64,000 bases of DNA from Xenopus tropicalis (GCF_000004195.4 NC_030681.2:138263506-138327505), one strand, 5' to 3'. Positions 23,407 through 36,484 are shown, counted from the first letter of the stretch. Program-made: numbers and translations. The notes: generated from the letters alone by a model not told the origin.

Positions 23407-23663
23407 GGTTTCCTTTCAGGCCTCTGGCACACGGGGAGATTAGTCGCTCGCAACAAATCTCCCTGTTCGTAGGCGACTAATCTACCCGAAATGCCATCCC
23501 ACCGGCGAAAATGTAAATCGCCGGTGGGATGGCATACGCGGTGGTGCGATTTCAGTGAAATTGCGGAAGTTGCCTTGAGATGAAACTTACATTTTCGCTG
23601 GTGGGATGCCATTTCAGGGAGATTAGTTGCCTGCGAACAGGGAGATTTGTCGCGGGCGAGCCC
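23407..23663. mobile_element. GC-rich palindromic MITE with strong hairpin
   Basis: Outer sequence GGCCTCTGGCACACGGGGAG and GGCGACTAATCT motifs are shared with the element at 49620-49812. Inside, 23491-23508 and 23518-23535 are perfect 18-base complements around a 9-base loop. The right end is degraded compared with the other copy. Superfamily not assigned. Confidence 0.7.
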
Positions 23664-24193
23664 TCAATCTGTAGAATCAGATAAGTCTGTATATGTCTGT
23701 ATTTGTTTTCGGAAGTTTTTATGAGTTTTTGTAACTCTTTTCTACACAAGCCCAACTGAATAAGCTCATGTCATGCCAAAAAAGTGTAAACTAAATCCTA
23801 AAAAGTACTTTTTATATTTAATTTACTTCTACAAAGAACCACTGGAGGCCATTTTTTTAAATATATGGATAAAACGGAACCTGTTGCTAGGGGGGTGTGG
23901 CAGTTCCCACTCACATGAAGGATAAGCAAATAAGTCAGACTTTCTGGACAGAATAAGCTAAAGGTCTCCACTTTCCAAATACTGATTTTTGTGCTTAGTG
24001 AAAAAATGTCACTCTCAGCAACTGTCCAATTCAAATATTCCAATGGTTTTCTGTAAATTAAACAATGTAACAGGAGGCAGGTCTGTCCCATTTCTGTTAA
24101 GCAGCTTTTATCCGCTGGCTTGCAACATGGTTTCAGGAGTGAGAGCCTGGAGTGCAGAAAAATGTAAAAAGCCAGATACTGTAGATGCTTCTC

Positions 24194-24671
24194 TTAAAGG
24201 GGACCTGTCACCCAGACATAAAAAGTTGTATAATAAAAGTCCTTTTCAAGTTAAACATGAAACCCAAATCCTTTTTTTTAATAACACATCCATACCCATT
24301 ATAAAGGCATTTAAAAATCCCAGCTGTCAATCATAGAGGCGGGGCAGACAATACCTTTAGCTTTCCTTTCAGCTCTACCTAGATGTCACTGCACATCTCA
24401 CTTTTCCCCTCCCTCCCCATCACCTAATTATGAAGCCAGTGCATGGGTATGGGCACCTGGCCCTCCAACAAGATTTTGGGGTGATACAAAGCTTGCCTTA
24501 ATAATAGTGTCCACAAAATGGTAGCTGCCTGCTTGCTGTGATTGAGTAATTCCAAGACTGAAGGAAACAAGATTTATACTATCTATATAGTGTAAATGAA
24601 GTCTATTTTGCCCGACTAACATGATAGAAAAGAATTTGGAGTTATTCCTTAGTGTGACAGGTCCCCTTTAA
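24194..24671. mobile_element. T2-type MITE with perfect 18-bp ends
   Basis: TTAAAGGGGACCTGTCAC at 24194-24211 is exactly complementary to 24654-24671. TTAA at each outer edge fits the TTAA target site of this family. The 478-bp interior has no coding frame. The perfect ends suggest a recent insertion or a conserved terminus. Confidence 0.88.
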
Positions 24672-25120
24672 TAGCTATTACAGTTATGCTTTTAATGAGA
24701 AGGAAAGGTTCAATCCCTGGGGGTGCCAAATGTTAGTGTAATAAACTGCTGGCTAGCAGTGAGTTAATGCTTCTGCTGTGTTAGTTCAGGTGAAGTAGTC
24801 AGATACACACTGGAACTTTTGGTATATTTATTAGAACATGGCAGGTAGATCTGGCCTGCTCCATGCGTGCTCTCAGCTTAACAGGAAGCACAAAACAGGA
24901 ACAGGAATATCATCATCAAGCAATGGCAAAACAACAAGAATGCCATTAACCAAACTGTCTACACAAGCAGGTTATTACAGTTAGAACCCCCTCAGTCATT
25001 ATAATCACTTACCTGATACCCTGGACCGCTGCTCCTGTTAGCAGGAGAAAATATAGAAGTTCCCACAGCTAAATCTTTGTAACCCCCAGGACCAAGTGGA
25101 AAATGATTTGTTTCACAAAA
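24672..25120. other. Noncoding DNA, nothing recognised
   Basis: AT-rich, short frames only; no clear repeat boundary. Confidence 0.35.
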
Positions 25121-25360
25121 CATACAATATATGGCCAAAGTATGTGACACCTGCCAAAACGGATTTGGTCCTCTCTTTGCTGCCATAACTGCCTTTATCC
25201 TCTACTGTTCTGGGAAGGCTTTGCACTAGGTGTTGGAACGTTGCTGGTGGGATTTGCTTTCATTCATACATAATTTGGGTATTGATATTGGGGATCAGGC
25301 CTGGTTTAAATTGGAGTTCCAGTTTTTACCCCACAGATGTTTAGCTGGGTATGGATGTTG
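25121..25360. mobile_element. Tc1/mariner-like remnant
   Basis: It begins ACAATATATGGCCAAAGTATGTG and continues with CTGCCATAACTGCC...CTGGGAAGGCTTTGCACTAG...GTTGGAACGTTGCTGGTGGG, close to a nonautonomous Tc1-type repeat common in fish and amphibians. The far end is degraded and no TA-flanked second terminus was found. Confidence 0.6.
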
Positions 25361-28300
25361 ACAGAATTATAGCAACAAGACTGTACCTGCAACAAGACGC
25401 TTCTGAATATATAATGTATGTTCAGTGCAGCTATGTATTTTAGCCAATGCATGAAGCAACTAAAGGAGAAGAAAATATTGAAAGCATGGAAGTCAGGGCC
25501 CGACGGCTTACCAGGGTTGATGTCAGGACCCAGGTGAAAGCTCAGTAAGCAGTGATTAAGGGGTTAAGCAAGTCTCTCAAATTCAGGCAAAAGATTGTGG
25601 CAGGCACCAGTCAACATAAGCAGGGAGTCTGAAACCAGTAGATCAGATCAGGAAAGTAATTTAGGATGCACCCAAGCACTTACAGAATAATTCTATTTTA
25701 TTTAGAATTTTCATGCCAAAATGTATCGTGATGATGCCACATGGTGCCATTCGATGTGCCAACATAGTGTTGTAGCCATGGGTGCCGCTATATTGGGAGA
25801 AAAGCTGAGCGCCCCTAACTGTTAGGATTGCTCCTGGCAATGGATAGAAAAGATGATGCTTTTGAGACACATATGATGTAAACATGACAGTTGGTGCCTT
25901 TAGAAGATTAGAAGGATGAAGACATTTGAGATGACCCAAGCAGAAATAGTTCATATAGGTGTAGGCCGGATGAGCCGAAAGCTTTATGTCTTCTATTTGC
26001 AGAGCTGCCCCTGAGGTCCTTGACTCTTATCATGGAACCAGAGAAACGAAAGGGAATGCTGGAAATACTAACAGCCAAATGGGAAAGCTTCGATTAATCT
26101 CCAGCTCAGTCAAAACACCACTTTAGTCTGTCTGACATTGTGCCTGAACCAGAAGGGGAGATACAGATCCCTGCTCAACTGAATCAAGCCCTGCCGGCGT
26201 TCTCATCAATCATAAGACTTAGTTAAGGCGAGTTTATGGGAAGCAGTCCCTTTTCCTGAGCTGGAATCATTATCACAGTATAAAAAACATGTGCTGTTAA
26301 GTGACACGCTGCTGATATTTTTCTACATCACCAGAAGCCACGTAGGTAACACGGCTACTGAAATGTGATTGCAGGGTTCATTCTGAACTTGATACTTATC
26401 TGCTATAGAAATCATTCTCAGCATTTATTTACTGCAAAAAGTTACGCTACAATCATTTTATAGAAAACAGGGGGGTCTTACAATAAACACACGAGGGTTA
26501 CAGAATATAACCGTAGGAGTCACTGGATACCGGGCCCCTCTGAAGGGAGGCCTGGCACCGACTAGTTATGTCACTGTATAAATCTATAGGACTTAATAGA
26601 TTAAATAAGAAAGGTTATCTCATGGCAACCTTGAGATAGGTGTCAGAGAAGAGATGGGTAATTGTGCAGCCAACATCTATACTCATATCTTCAAATGACT
26701 ATTTTGGTGAGGTAAGGTCCTATCTTGGTCTCATTTACAAAGCAAATGTAAAGTGCAACAATTTTTTTCCCACAATGCAGTGTTATTTCCTGTTTTTCCA
26801 GCCAACTTGCAGCTATATATAAAGTAGCATCAGCAACAATGCTACATCCTGGAGTGGAAAGACCTGCGCCCACAGGCAGAGGTCAAATACAAAGTGAGAA
26901 GAACAAGGCCACCATAATGCTTAGCTTACTTGCATGTCTGTGGTTCTTTGAGATGTACTTATTTTTCCAGGGAACCCAGGAATATGTGACAGTGAGGTGA
27001 GCCAGGGGAATGGGCTAATGGGTGAAGGACATGAAATGAAGAATAAACAAACACAAATAAAGTGAATGGGGACTAAACATGCTCACAGTGTAGGACCAGA
27101 AATGACCTGAACATGTATAACTGTCTTCCATCTTTGTGCATGATATTAAATGAAGATGTTGAATGGCTTGCTTACTATGGGGATCTCCTAACCTCCTCTT
27201 ACTGGGAAAGGAAGTCACTTTAGAAACAACAAAAATACCTTTTTTGGGGGCACCCGAACAGTTGCCAAGTATGGACACTATCCTATTTGGGATCTTAAGG
27301 TAAGAATTGGTACAAACAACTTGGGAGGAGCACTAGTTGAAGAATAGCATTGGCTCAAATCAGCTTTCTGGCAAACAGTGCTTGGAAACAGACTAAATAG
27401 TGAACAATGAATGTAGAACAGACAGAAGCCCAGCAGATAGAATGGTTTGAGAACAAAATGAACTTGTTCCAAGAAAAAGAGCAACTGTTAAAGATGAGGC
27501 AGAGTTTGTCAACATGTCAGTGACCTGGATCTTTCAAAAGAGCTGTGACGGGTTTCATTTTATTAAGAGTAGTATCAGAGAAGAAAAAAATAAAGGCACC
27601 AGAGGAAATAATCACCTGCGGAACAGGACAGATGCTCAAACAAGGAGTAGGGGCTTCTTCTGAAGGGAGATCAAGGTCCTGAAGGTTGACTGGCTGGGTG
27701 GGAAAGCCCTCTGAGTAATGGGTACTTACAAAACATGGGCTGAGAGTGCTTAACAATACCAATGGCACAAGATATTTTACTATCACAGACCCATGAGGAA
27801 TCAAGTTATCACATTTGGAAAAGCAAGTTACTGAAAGCATCTACCTTTAAAAGGGCAGTCAGCAAGCCCTTCTGGGTAAGAAAACACTCGGAACGCAGGT
27901 TCTTCTATGGAGCTTAGCAATGGGACAGTATGGGGAAAGCTTACAATCAGTCTGCAGAGACCCAGAGCTAGCGATGGTGCAATGTAATGTAATGACTTGG
28001 CAAGGAGGTAAGGAGTGTGCCCCTCTACTGCTTTGGCAGAGGGCCCACTTTAATAATGCAAAATTAGAGGTTGTTTTAAAAAGGAAAGCACAAAAATACT
28101 GTTTTATACCACTAACAAGTATAATCAAGGCGAGTATTTACTAGCTTTGTTTACAAATTATAAAGCAGAAACCTTGCAAGCTGCATTTTAATTAGTAATT
28201 TGTACAGAGCCTACACAGGATAATTAACCATTGTTTTGGTTAATTGAATAGCCTTGCTCTAAATAGCGCTAAATACCCCAAACATATGGCATTGTGAGCC

Positions 28301-29011
28301 ATAATACGGCTTCTTAAGTTTTAAATATATAATCTGTGTTTGGGCCAGGGCATCTGCAAAACCAAGGGAGAAATGATCCATCTACCAAAACAGACTTTAT
28401 ATAGCACTCCAACCATCGCAGTAATCCACACACCATATAAACACAGCTGCAAATTGGTGTAACTTCCCCCGTTCCAACCACTTTGTGACAAAGAAAAAGT
28501 AGGAAAAACGAGAAAAAGAAAGATGGCAACACAAGGGCAAAAGGGTGACAGTAACCCATATTAATATCATTGCTGCCCAACCGCCTTCCATTTGGCAACT
28601 GGGGCTAGGGTATTTATGAAAGTGTAAAGAGACAATTCACCATGAAATTCACCAAGTAATTCTCCACAGTCCTATTTACTTGCATTGGCTATTTAGGACA
28701 AGATCATTTTGTGACCCCAGCATTGCATGTTTGAAACAGTCTGATCGAATAACTGTGCCAAAATTGATTTTTTGTGATGACACAATTTGACTTTTTGGAA
28801 CACAAAGAACGCAGATTGGTCTACAGTTTTTGGGCATTCTCATTTCTGGAGAATTCTGGAAAAAACTGAACCTTGATACTAAACACAGCACTCAGCGCAG
28901 TATTGTGGGTTGAGTGAGTATTTATTTAGCCCTTTCTAGAACATCTACTGCTACAACCATCCAACTCTCTGTCTAGTAAAGTATCCATTGCTGCTATGAA
29001 AAGAAATAGGA
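25361..29011. other. Long noncoding stretch, no gene recognised
   Basis: Many short open frames, none with a recognisable motif or codon pattern. A sequence near 26525-26575 (ACTAGTTATGTCACTG) resembles one end of the hAT MITEs at 17207 and 40164, without a partner. I see no exon that I would defend. Confidence 0.4.
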
Positions 29012-29240
29012 ATAAAGGTGGTCATACATGGGCAGATTTAAGCCATGTATCAGACCAATTTGGCAGCTTATCTGCTTGTGTATGGGGCCCTCTAACAGGC
29101 CTCCCTGACCTCGATCAGACAGGATTTGATTTTTTGTCGGATCGAGGATTGCATCGGCTCATTAATGTGGTCCTCACTCTGACTTTATGTATCCCCTTCA
29201 TTGGAATGCAATCATTTGGCCCTAGCCCACTATAGCAATA
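29012..29240 (+). repeat. Interspersed repeat beginning AAAGGTGGTCATACATGGGC
   Basis: Shares its start and the blocks GGATCGAGGATTGCATCGGCTC / GATCAGACAGG with 32346-32610, where the start is AAAGGTGGCCATACACAGGC. Probably a DNA-transposon-derived MITE; no complementary right terminus was identified. Confidence 0.6.
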
Positions 29241-29855
29241 TATTGCCCACCCAAGGGGGATGATACATCCTTAAAGGATCACTGCCCTTATCCTACAGAG
29301 TTCTGTTAACTAGAGGGGTATAGCTATGCCACACACATTAGAAAACAAGAGAGCTGACTAAAATGCCTGTGCCAGTTGCTCTGTAAACTGCAATTTGCAA
29401 AATTGGGCGCAATATTTAGTGTGCTATTCCCTTTTTGAATAAGGTGCAAAGTAAGGATACAAGGGAGCCCTGGAATTATCCAGCACCTTGAGGAGATGTC
29501 ACTTCTACAGTTTGCTTTGCGTATTGCTCCTAAGCACATAACTAACAAATCACACCCTAACTCCATTCTTCCCCTTAACCTGTATGTCTGGTCCCAAATA
29601 TTGCTCTTCATATTGTATAGGATGGGTATTAATGAGAATTTTTATGCTACAATAAGAAACATGTATTTAACAAATTCTACCATTATTGGGTAGTAAAACC
29701 CATTTTTCCTCAACTTCTCTCAACTTCATTTGGGTCCCTTGAGAAAAACATGAAGGAATTCTCCTCTGGAAGAGCTGGAGCCCAGGAAACAATTTCCCTA
29801 TAGTAACCAATTGCAATAAATCAACATTCATCTGCACGCATGATCATAATAACTG
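29241..29855. other. Noncoding DNA, nothing recognised
   Basis: AT-rich; short frames on both strands without domains. Confidence 0.35.
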
Positions 29856-29863
29856 CTCCAGAC

Positions 29864-30014
29864 CAGGTCTGGACTGGGATTCAGAATAGGCCCTGATATT
29901 CCAGCTACACAGAGGCCCAAACAGCCCCCCCAGCCCAATAAATAGTGAGTGTCTGTGGCATCTTACAGCCCCTCTGGCATTTGCCAGAACCCACAGATTG
30001 CCAGTCTGGGCCTG
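29864..30014 (-). mobile_element. hAT-type MITE, 151 bp, perfect 8-bp target duplication
   Basis: Starts CAGGTCTGGACTGG and ends with the complement of CAGGCCCAGACTGG. CTCCAGAC flanks both sides (29856-29863 and 30015-30022). The same family in the opposite orientation is at 50385-50521 and 57981-58136. The 8-bp duplication supports the hAT superfamily. Confidence 0.88.
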
Positions 30015-30055
30015 CTCCAGACTAGTGAAGTAAGCTTGATAAAAGCACCTGTTAG

Positions 30056-30341
30056 TGCAGGTATAGGATCTATTACATGGCAACCTGGTATCCAGAAGCT
30101 CCAAATTACATAAAGGCAATCTCCCATAGACTCCTTTTAAATAAGATAATTCAGATTTTAAAAAATTATTTTCTTTTTTTCTGTAATAATAAAACAGTAC
30201 CTTGTACTTGATCCTAAATTAGATATAGTTATTCCATATTTGAGGCAAAACAGTTTAATTAATAGTTAATTGATTTTTTAGTAGACTTATCTGGAAACCC
30301 TCAGATCGCAAGCATTCTGGATAACAGGTCCCTTACCTGTA
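30056..30341 (+). mobile_element. 113-bp-repeat MITE, single-monomer form
   Basis: The ends (TGCAGGTATAGGATC... and ...GGTCCCTTACCTGTA) and the order of internal blocks match the array-bearing copies at 33027, 36485 and 50606, but only one copy of the central CAGTACC...GTACTTGATCC unit is present. At 286 bases it looks like the unexpanded form of the family. Sequence divergence from the arrays is noticeable, so this copy is older or from another subfamily. Confidence 0.82.
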
Positions 30342-31462
30342 CATAATATCCTATAGCGTATTTCAAACCTCCTCACAATGATAATCCATTTATGCAGGAT
30401 ATAGTCAGAACCCTGCCCCACTGCAAAAATAAATTTCCCATAGTATCCTTTCACATATCTACACAATAAACTTCCATAAGACAATTTACTTAGAAACCAC
30501 CATGATGAGAGTAAACAACATTGTATGAATGCACTCCAAAAGTGTCCTCTTATAACCCAGTGACTGCAGTGCTATTCCAAATACAAATTCTGTGCAACAC
30601 GCTGATTGGAGTACTGATAGCGCATATTATTCAGTGTCTTTATCGAAAATTGCATCTTGTTCCAATCCAACTTTTATCCCTGCCCGGTTGCCTATCCAAA
30701 TTAGAGCATGTTACAGAATAAATTGTCATTTCCCTGCTCTCTAAAATCCTCTGTGTGGATGACTTTCTGCCGGGGACATTAGCAGGATTCATCCACTTCC
30801 CATGTGCTGCAGGGGATTTGATGTAATACTATGCAATAGAGCTGAAAGCCAAGCCTGCCTAATCTCTGAATATGTGCCGGGACATTTACTGATATGCAGG
30901 AACAGCAACCGGTGTGCGGATTTATTTCACAGACTGCCGCTAAGCTGAGAAACATCTAATGGAGGGAAGATGTTCCCTGTAACAATTATAGACATATGAA
31001 CAGAGTGGTTTTTCTCCTTCAGGACAATAAAGGAGGCACAAAGGGGTTTCAGAATAAAGTCCATTATTAACAAACTGCTGAAGCAGAAAAGTTGGTGGCA
31101 GTTTTTTTCCTATTTTTCCTACCTTTTTCCTATTTTTGTCAGTCTTTCATTTTGCAAGGCATTCCAGTCTTTTTTCATCCTATTAATGAGGAATATCAAT
31201 AGACTTTTTTAATACTTCAATGAATGTCTTACCTCATTCTTCAATGTATGTAGGAAACCTACAGCTACTGACATATACTTACTTGGTGGTATTTCCAATG
31301 ATTTGTTGAACAGGCAGTTCTATTAGGCCAAAAGAAATACCTTTATAATTGGAGACAACATTAAACAAAACCCTACAAAGGAAAATGGCTACAAATAAAA
31401 TATTTAATATACCAAACTGCAGCAGCCTAAAGGTTCAGCATTCCCATAGTAGTAATGATCCC
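30342..31462. other. Noncoding DNA, nothing recognised
   Basis: AT-rich, short frames only. Confidence 0.35.
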
Positions 31463-31660
31463 GGCCTTCAAAGTTGTCACAGGAGCTCCACGTCTTGGAT
31501 TTCGTTAGGAGTCAGTGACTCTGTACATGCTCAGTGTGCTCTGTGCAGCTGTTGAGAAATTAAGCTTAGGGGTCACTGCAAATGATGAAGCAGAAAAGCA
31601 GATGTTTGTCTTTTATAGAAGCTGATGCTACAGGGCTGATACACTTTGCTGCCAGTGGAA
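31463..31660 (+). repeat. Interspersed repeat shared with 40024-40410
   Basis: GGCCTTCAAAGTTGTCACAG through CATGCTCAGTGTGCTCTG and then ATAGAAGCTGATGCTACAGG recur in the same order at 40024-40395, where a hAT MITE has been inserted into them. Confidence 0.7.
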
Positions 31661-31740
31661 AGGCATTTTGGAGAGATTAGTTGCCCACAGTGACAGAGAT
31701 TTATCGCAGGCGACTAATCTCTCCATGAGGCGTTAGCCTT
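31661..31740. repeat. Fragment of the GC-rich palindromic MITE
   Basis: GAGATTAGTTGCCC...GGCGACTAATCTC is shared with the elements at 23407 and 49620; the central hairpin is missing. Confidence 0.55.
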
Positions 31741-32345
31741 AGATTCCTGGTTCCCTGGGAATAACTCGCATTGCTGTCTCTAAGGAATATAAACAACATT
31801 TGTGTTTTTTCACTCTTTACTGCTGAGTAATAAGATTATGAGATCACTTATTGTGTTGGTTTAATCTGAGGGCAGAAAAACACTTGTAGTAAACACTCTC
31901 ATTAGAAAAGAAGGTGGCTGCATCCGGGAATAAGAGGCAAGGGTACTCTGGGACCAATAGAGAGGGTACAGGGTGTCTTCTATTCAGAAAGCTTGGGAAA
32001 GAGGTCGAAGCAATTACTAGCACCAAACCTTTGGCGAAGCCTTAAAAAAATTCTATAAATAAATTGAATCTCCAACGAATTGGGCTTCACAGAATCAGCC
32101 GGCCACATTTGTTAGAGATTATAGCAATCAAGCGAGACAAACACTTGAGGACGAGTGATGTGCTTAGAAGGAACCCTATTGAATGTCAGCTTAAGCAAAT
32201 TACACGCTCTTTGTCTTCTGCAGGGATAATGCCATCGCTACACTCTTGTGCTTGGCTCTGTGTGTTCCAGAAAATGTTTAACAAATTTAAAGGTTCAATG
32301 TCAGCGGCTGCGGAATGGGGAAAAACATGGCTCAGAAAATGCAGC
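31741..32345. other. Noncoding DNA, no gene recognised
   Basis: An open frame of about 190 codons crosses 32064-32624. It has no recognised domain and its second half lies in the interspersed repeat at 32346, so I do not call it a gene. Confidence 0.4.
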
Positions 32346-32610
32346 CTAAAGGTGGCCATACACAGGCTGAATGTAGCTGCCGACATGGGTCCCTTAGACC
32401 GGTTCGACAGCTTATTGGCCCGTGTAGGGGCACAAACGACAGGCTGCCCGACTGACATCTGGCCTGAAATCGGGCAGATATCGATCAGGCAGGTTCAAAG
32501 ATTTGGTTGGATCAGGGACTGCATTGGCTCGTTGATGTGGTCCCCGGAACTGATTGCGCCTATTAGCGGCGTTCAAATTCGATGGTTTGGCCCCAGTGTT
32601 GTGGGTAAGA
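32346..32610 (+). repeat. Interspersed repeat, second copy
   Basis: Begins AAAGGTGGCCATACACAGGC and contains GCAGCTTATTGGCCCGTG-like and GATCAGGCAGG blocks, collinear with 29012-29240. Family unnamed; likely MITE. Confidence 0.6.
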
Positions 32611-33026
32611 AACATGGTGAATAATTCCTTTTTTTTTTTTAGCATTCCTTTAGTAAACAAGCCCTATATTCTTGGAAGATACCTAAAGGAGTGTGCTCCT
32701 GGCCAAAAGTAAAAAACAATTACACTCATAATCAATATGCAGACATATAATAAAACTACAAACACGTGAATGGCAAAACAAGAGAGTATCCAAGTTACAA
32801 ACTCACCAAGTAAAAAAGGGGGTCCTGGTGCCCCACCAGCCATCAGCTAGGGCAGCAACAAAGAGGTGAGCACCTATTTATTAAAGAGAACATCCCTGAC
32901 AAAGCCATATCTGCTTTGCATTAAGGCACTTAATTATAGACAAGAGCAACATCCCAAGGGTTTTCTCTTCTTACTAAATTAATTTTCTTCCAGTTGTGTC
33001 TGGTCGGCTGATGGCATCTGAATGGC

Positions 33027-35636
33027 TACAAATATGAGTAAGACCTGTTATTTGGAAAGCTCCTAATTATGGGAAGGCCACCTCAATAGACTCCATTTTA
33101 ATCAAATAATTCAAATTTTTAAACATGTCCTTTATCTTTGTAATAATAAAACAGTACCTGTACTTGATCCCAACTAAGATATAATTACCCCTTATTGGGG
33201 GCAGAACAGCCCTATTGGGTTTATTTCATGGTTAAATGATTCCCTTTTCTCTGTAATAATAAAACAGTACCTGTACTTGATCCCAACTAAGATATAATTA
33301 CCCCTTATTGGGGGCAGAACAGTCATATTGGGTTTATTTCATGGTTAAATGATTCCCTTTTCTCTGTAATAATAAAACAGTACCTGTACTTGATCCCAAC
33401 TAAGATATAATTACCCCTTATTGGGGGCAGAACAGCCCCTATTGGGTTTATTTAACGGTTAAATGATTCCCTTTTCTCTGTAATAATAAAACAGTACCTG
33501 TACTTGATCCCAACTAAGATATAATTACCCCTTATTGGGGCAGAACAGCCCTATTGGGATTATTTAATGGTTAAATGATTCCCTTTTCTCTGTAATAATA
33601 AAACAGTACCTGTACTTGATCCCAACTAAGATATAATTACCCCTTATTGGGGCAGAACAGCCCTATTGGGATTATTTAATGGTTAAATGATTCCCTTTTC
33701 TCTGTAATAATAAAACAGTACCTGTACTTGATCCCAACTAAGATATAATTACCCCTTATTGGGGGCAGAACAGTCCTATTGGGTTTATTTAATGGTTAAA
33801 TGATTCCCTTTTCTCTGTAATAATAAAACAGTACCTGTACTTGATCCCAACTAAGATATAATTACCCCTTATTGGGGGCAGAACAGCCCTATTGGGTTTA
33901 TTTCATGGTTAAATGATTCCCTTTTCTCTGTAATAATAAAACAGTACCTGTACTTGATCCCAACTAAGATATAATTACCCCTTATTGGGGGCAGAACAGT
34001 CATATTGGGTTTATTTCATGGTTAAATGATTCCCTTTTCTCTGTAATAATAAAACAGTACCTGTACTTGATCCCAACTAAGATATAATTACCCCTTATTG
34101 GGGGCAGAACAGCCCTATTGGGTTTATTTAATGGTTAAATGATTCCCTTTTCTCTGTAATAATAAAACAGTACCTGTACTTGATCCCAACTAAGATATAA
34201 TTACCCCTTATTGGGGCAGAACAGCCCTATTGGGATTATTTAATGGTTAAATGATTCCCTTTTCTCTGTAATAATAAAACAGTACCTGTACTTGATCCCA
34301 ACTAAGATATAATTACCCCTTATTGGGGCAGAACAGCCCTATTGGGATTATTTAATGGTTAAATGATTCCCTTTTCTCTGTAATAATAAAACAGTACCTG
34401 TACTTGATCCCAACTAAGATATAATTACCCCTTATTGGGGGCAGAACAGCCCTATTGGGATTATTTAATGGTTAAATGATTCCCTTTTCTCTGTAATAAT
34501 AAAACAGTACCTGTATTTGATCCCAACTAAGATATAATTACCCCTTATTGGGGGCAGAACAGCCCTATTGGGTTTATTTCATGGTTAAATGATTCCCTTT
34601 TCTCTGTAATAATAAAACAGTACCTGTACTTGATCCCAACTAAGATATAATTACCCCTTATTGGGGGCAGAACAGTCATATTGGGTTTATTTCATGGTTA
34701 AATGATTCCCTTTTCTCTGTAATAATAAAACAGTACCTGTACTTGATCCCAACTAAGATATAATTACCCCTTATTGGGGGCAGAACAGCCCCTATTGGGT
34801 TTATTTAACGGTTAAATGATTCCCTTTTCTCTGTAATAATAAAACAGTACCTGTACTTGATCCCAACTAAGATATAATTACCCCTTATTGGGGCAGAACA
34901 GCCCTATTGGGATTATTTAATGGTTAAATGATTCCCTTTTCTCTGTAATAATAAAACAGTACCTGTACTTGATCCCAACTAAGATATAATTACCCCTTAT
35001 TGGGGGCAGAACAGCCCTATTGGGATTATTTAATGGTTAAATGATTCCCTTTTCTCTGTAATAATAAAACAGTACCTGTACTTGATCCCAACTAAGATAT
35101 AATTACCCCTTATTGGGGCAGAACAGTCCTATTGGGTTTATTTAATGGTTAAATGATTCCCTTTTCTCTGTAATAATAAAACAGTACGTTGTACTTGATC
35201 CCAACTAAGATATAATTACCCCTTATTGGGGCAGAACAGTCCTATTGGGTTTATTTAATGGTTAAATGATTCCCTTTTCTCTGTAATAATAAAACAGTAC
35301 CTGTACTTGATCCCAACTAAGATATAATTACCCCTTATTGGGGGCAGAACAGCCCTATTGGGATTATTTAATGGTTAAATGATTCCCTTTTCTCTGTAAT
35401 AATAAAACAGTACCTGTACTTGATCCCAACTAAGATATAATTACCCCTTATTGGGGCAGAACAGTCCTATTGGGTTTATTTAATGGTTAAATGATTCCCT
35501 TTTCTCTGTAATAATAAAACAGTACGTTGTACTTGATCCCAACTAAGATATAGTTAATCCTTATTGGAGACAGAACTATCCCTTATCCGGAACACCCAAG
35601 CTCCCAAGCATTCTGGATAATAGGTCCCATACCTAG
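33027..35636 (+). mobile_element. MITE with about 22 tandem 113-bp units
   Basis: The outer parts match the single-monomer copy at 30056-30341. Between them the block running from CAGTACCTGTACTTGATCCC to GGGTTTATTTCATGGTTAAA repeats about every 113 bases, with about 22 occurrences of the core by my count. Monomers are almost identical, differing in G4/G5, CCCTA/TCATA/TCCTA and TTCATGG/TTAATGG/TTAACGG variants. The last units near 35190 and 35530 carry GTACGTTGTACTTG, as in the ancestral edge. Tandem growth inside MITEs has been reported in Xenopus. No coding capacity. Confidence 0.93.
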
Positions 35637-36484
35637 TTTTAAAACTAGAAATAATGTAAACTATACATGTAAACTCGGACTAACCTCTAAATCAGAAGTT
35701 CATTAAACAGATTTCTAATCCGCAATTGCATATCACATTATAGGCAATTAACAGAGACAGCCATTTGGGAGACGAGGGATATCCATGGCAGCCAAACAAA
35801 AGATTTACACAAATATCTCAACTTATGAAGAGTTGAAACACCTGATTCCATATAATAAGAAACAGCTGCTCTTTGTGTGCTTTATTGTGATTGCCCGTGT
35901 CAGTCTTCTGATTCTCTGCCTATTTCAGTAATAATGAGCCAGAAATATATTACATTTTTTTTAGAGCCAAAAAGTCATCTGTACCCAAGGTGTGTACTGA
36001 ACAATATTAATTTGCTCTCTCAAATCAAAGGGCAGAGAATGAAATTATGTTTGAAATTGTGACTTATTAAAGAAGATATAACAAAGATATATACCTTAAT
36101 AATATATGTACCTGATTAACTATTTCTTTACACAATGCCTACATGTATTGCAGGACTCACACCAGACTTTATTGGCAAAACTAGAATTAAAAAAACAAAA
36201 ACAAAAAAAAAAACAGTTAAGGTAAAAAGGGCTTTAATAATATCAAATATTTCTGTGTAATTGTGCTCGTTAAAAATTAAATTTTAGCCAGCCGTATGGC
36301 TAGTTCATTTCTCAACCCTTTGGGGGTACCAAGCTTGCACAAGTTGGGGGCAATGTTTGAGTGGCTCAAACAGAATGCCAGGATAAGATTTGGGGAGAAT
36401 GACTATTGGCTCTTATGGGAACACCGGAAAGCCCAACTTGAAGGTCATGTAGGATAAGATCTGAAGCAAAAAAATTTTACTAGA
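35637..36484. other. Spacer between two inverted MITE arrays
   Basis: AT-rich sequence with A-rich runs at 36180-36215; no gene recognised. Confidence 0.4.

Noticed and set aside
32064..32624. 186-codon plus-strand frame
   Set aside because: No recognised domain; its second half is the interspersed repeat also present at 29012, and the opposite strand is open too.
33027..35636. CRISPR-like regular array
   Set aside because: The whole 113-bp unit repeats without unique spacers, the DNA is eukaryotic, and termini match a MITE.
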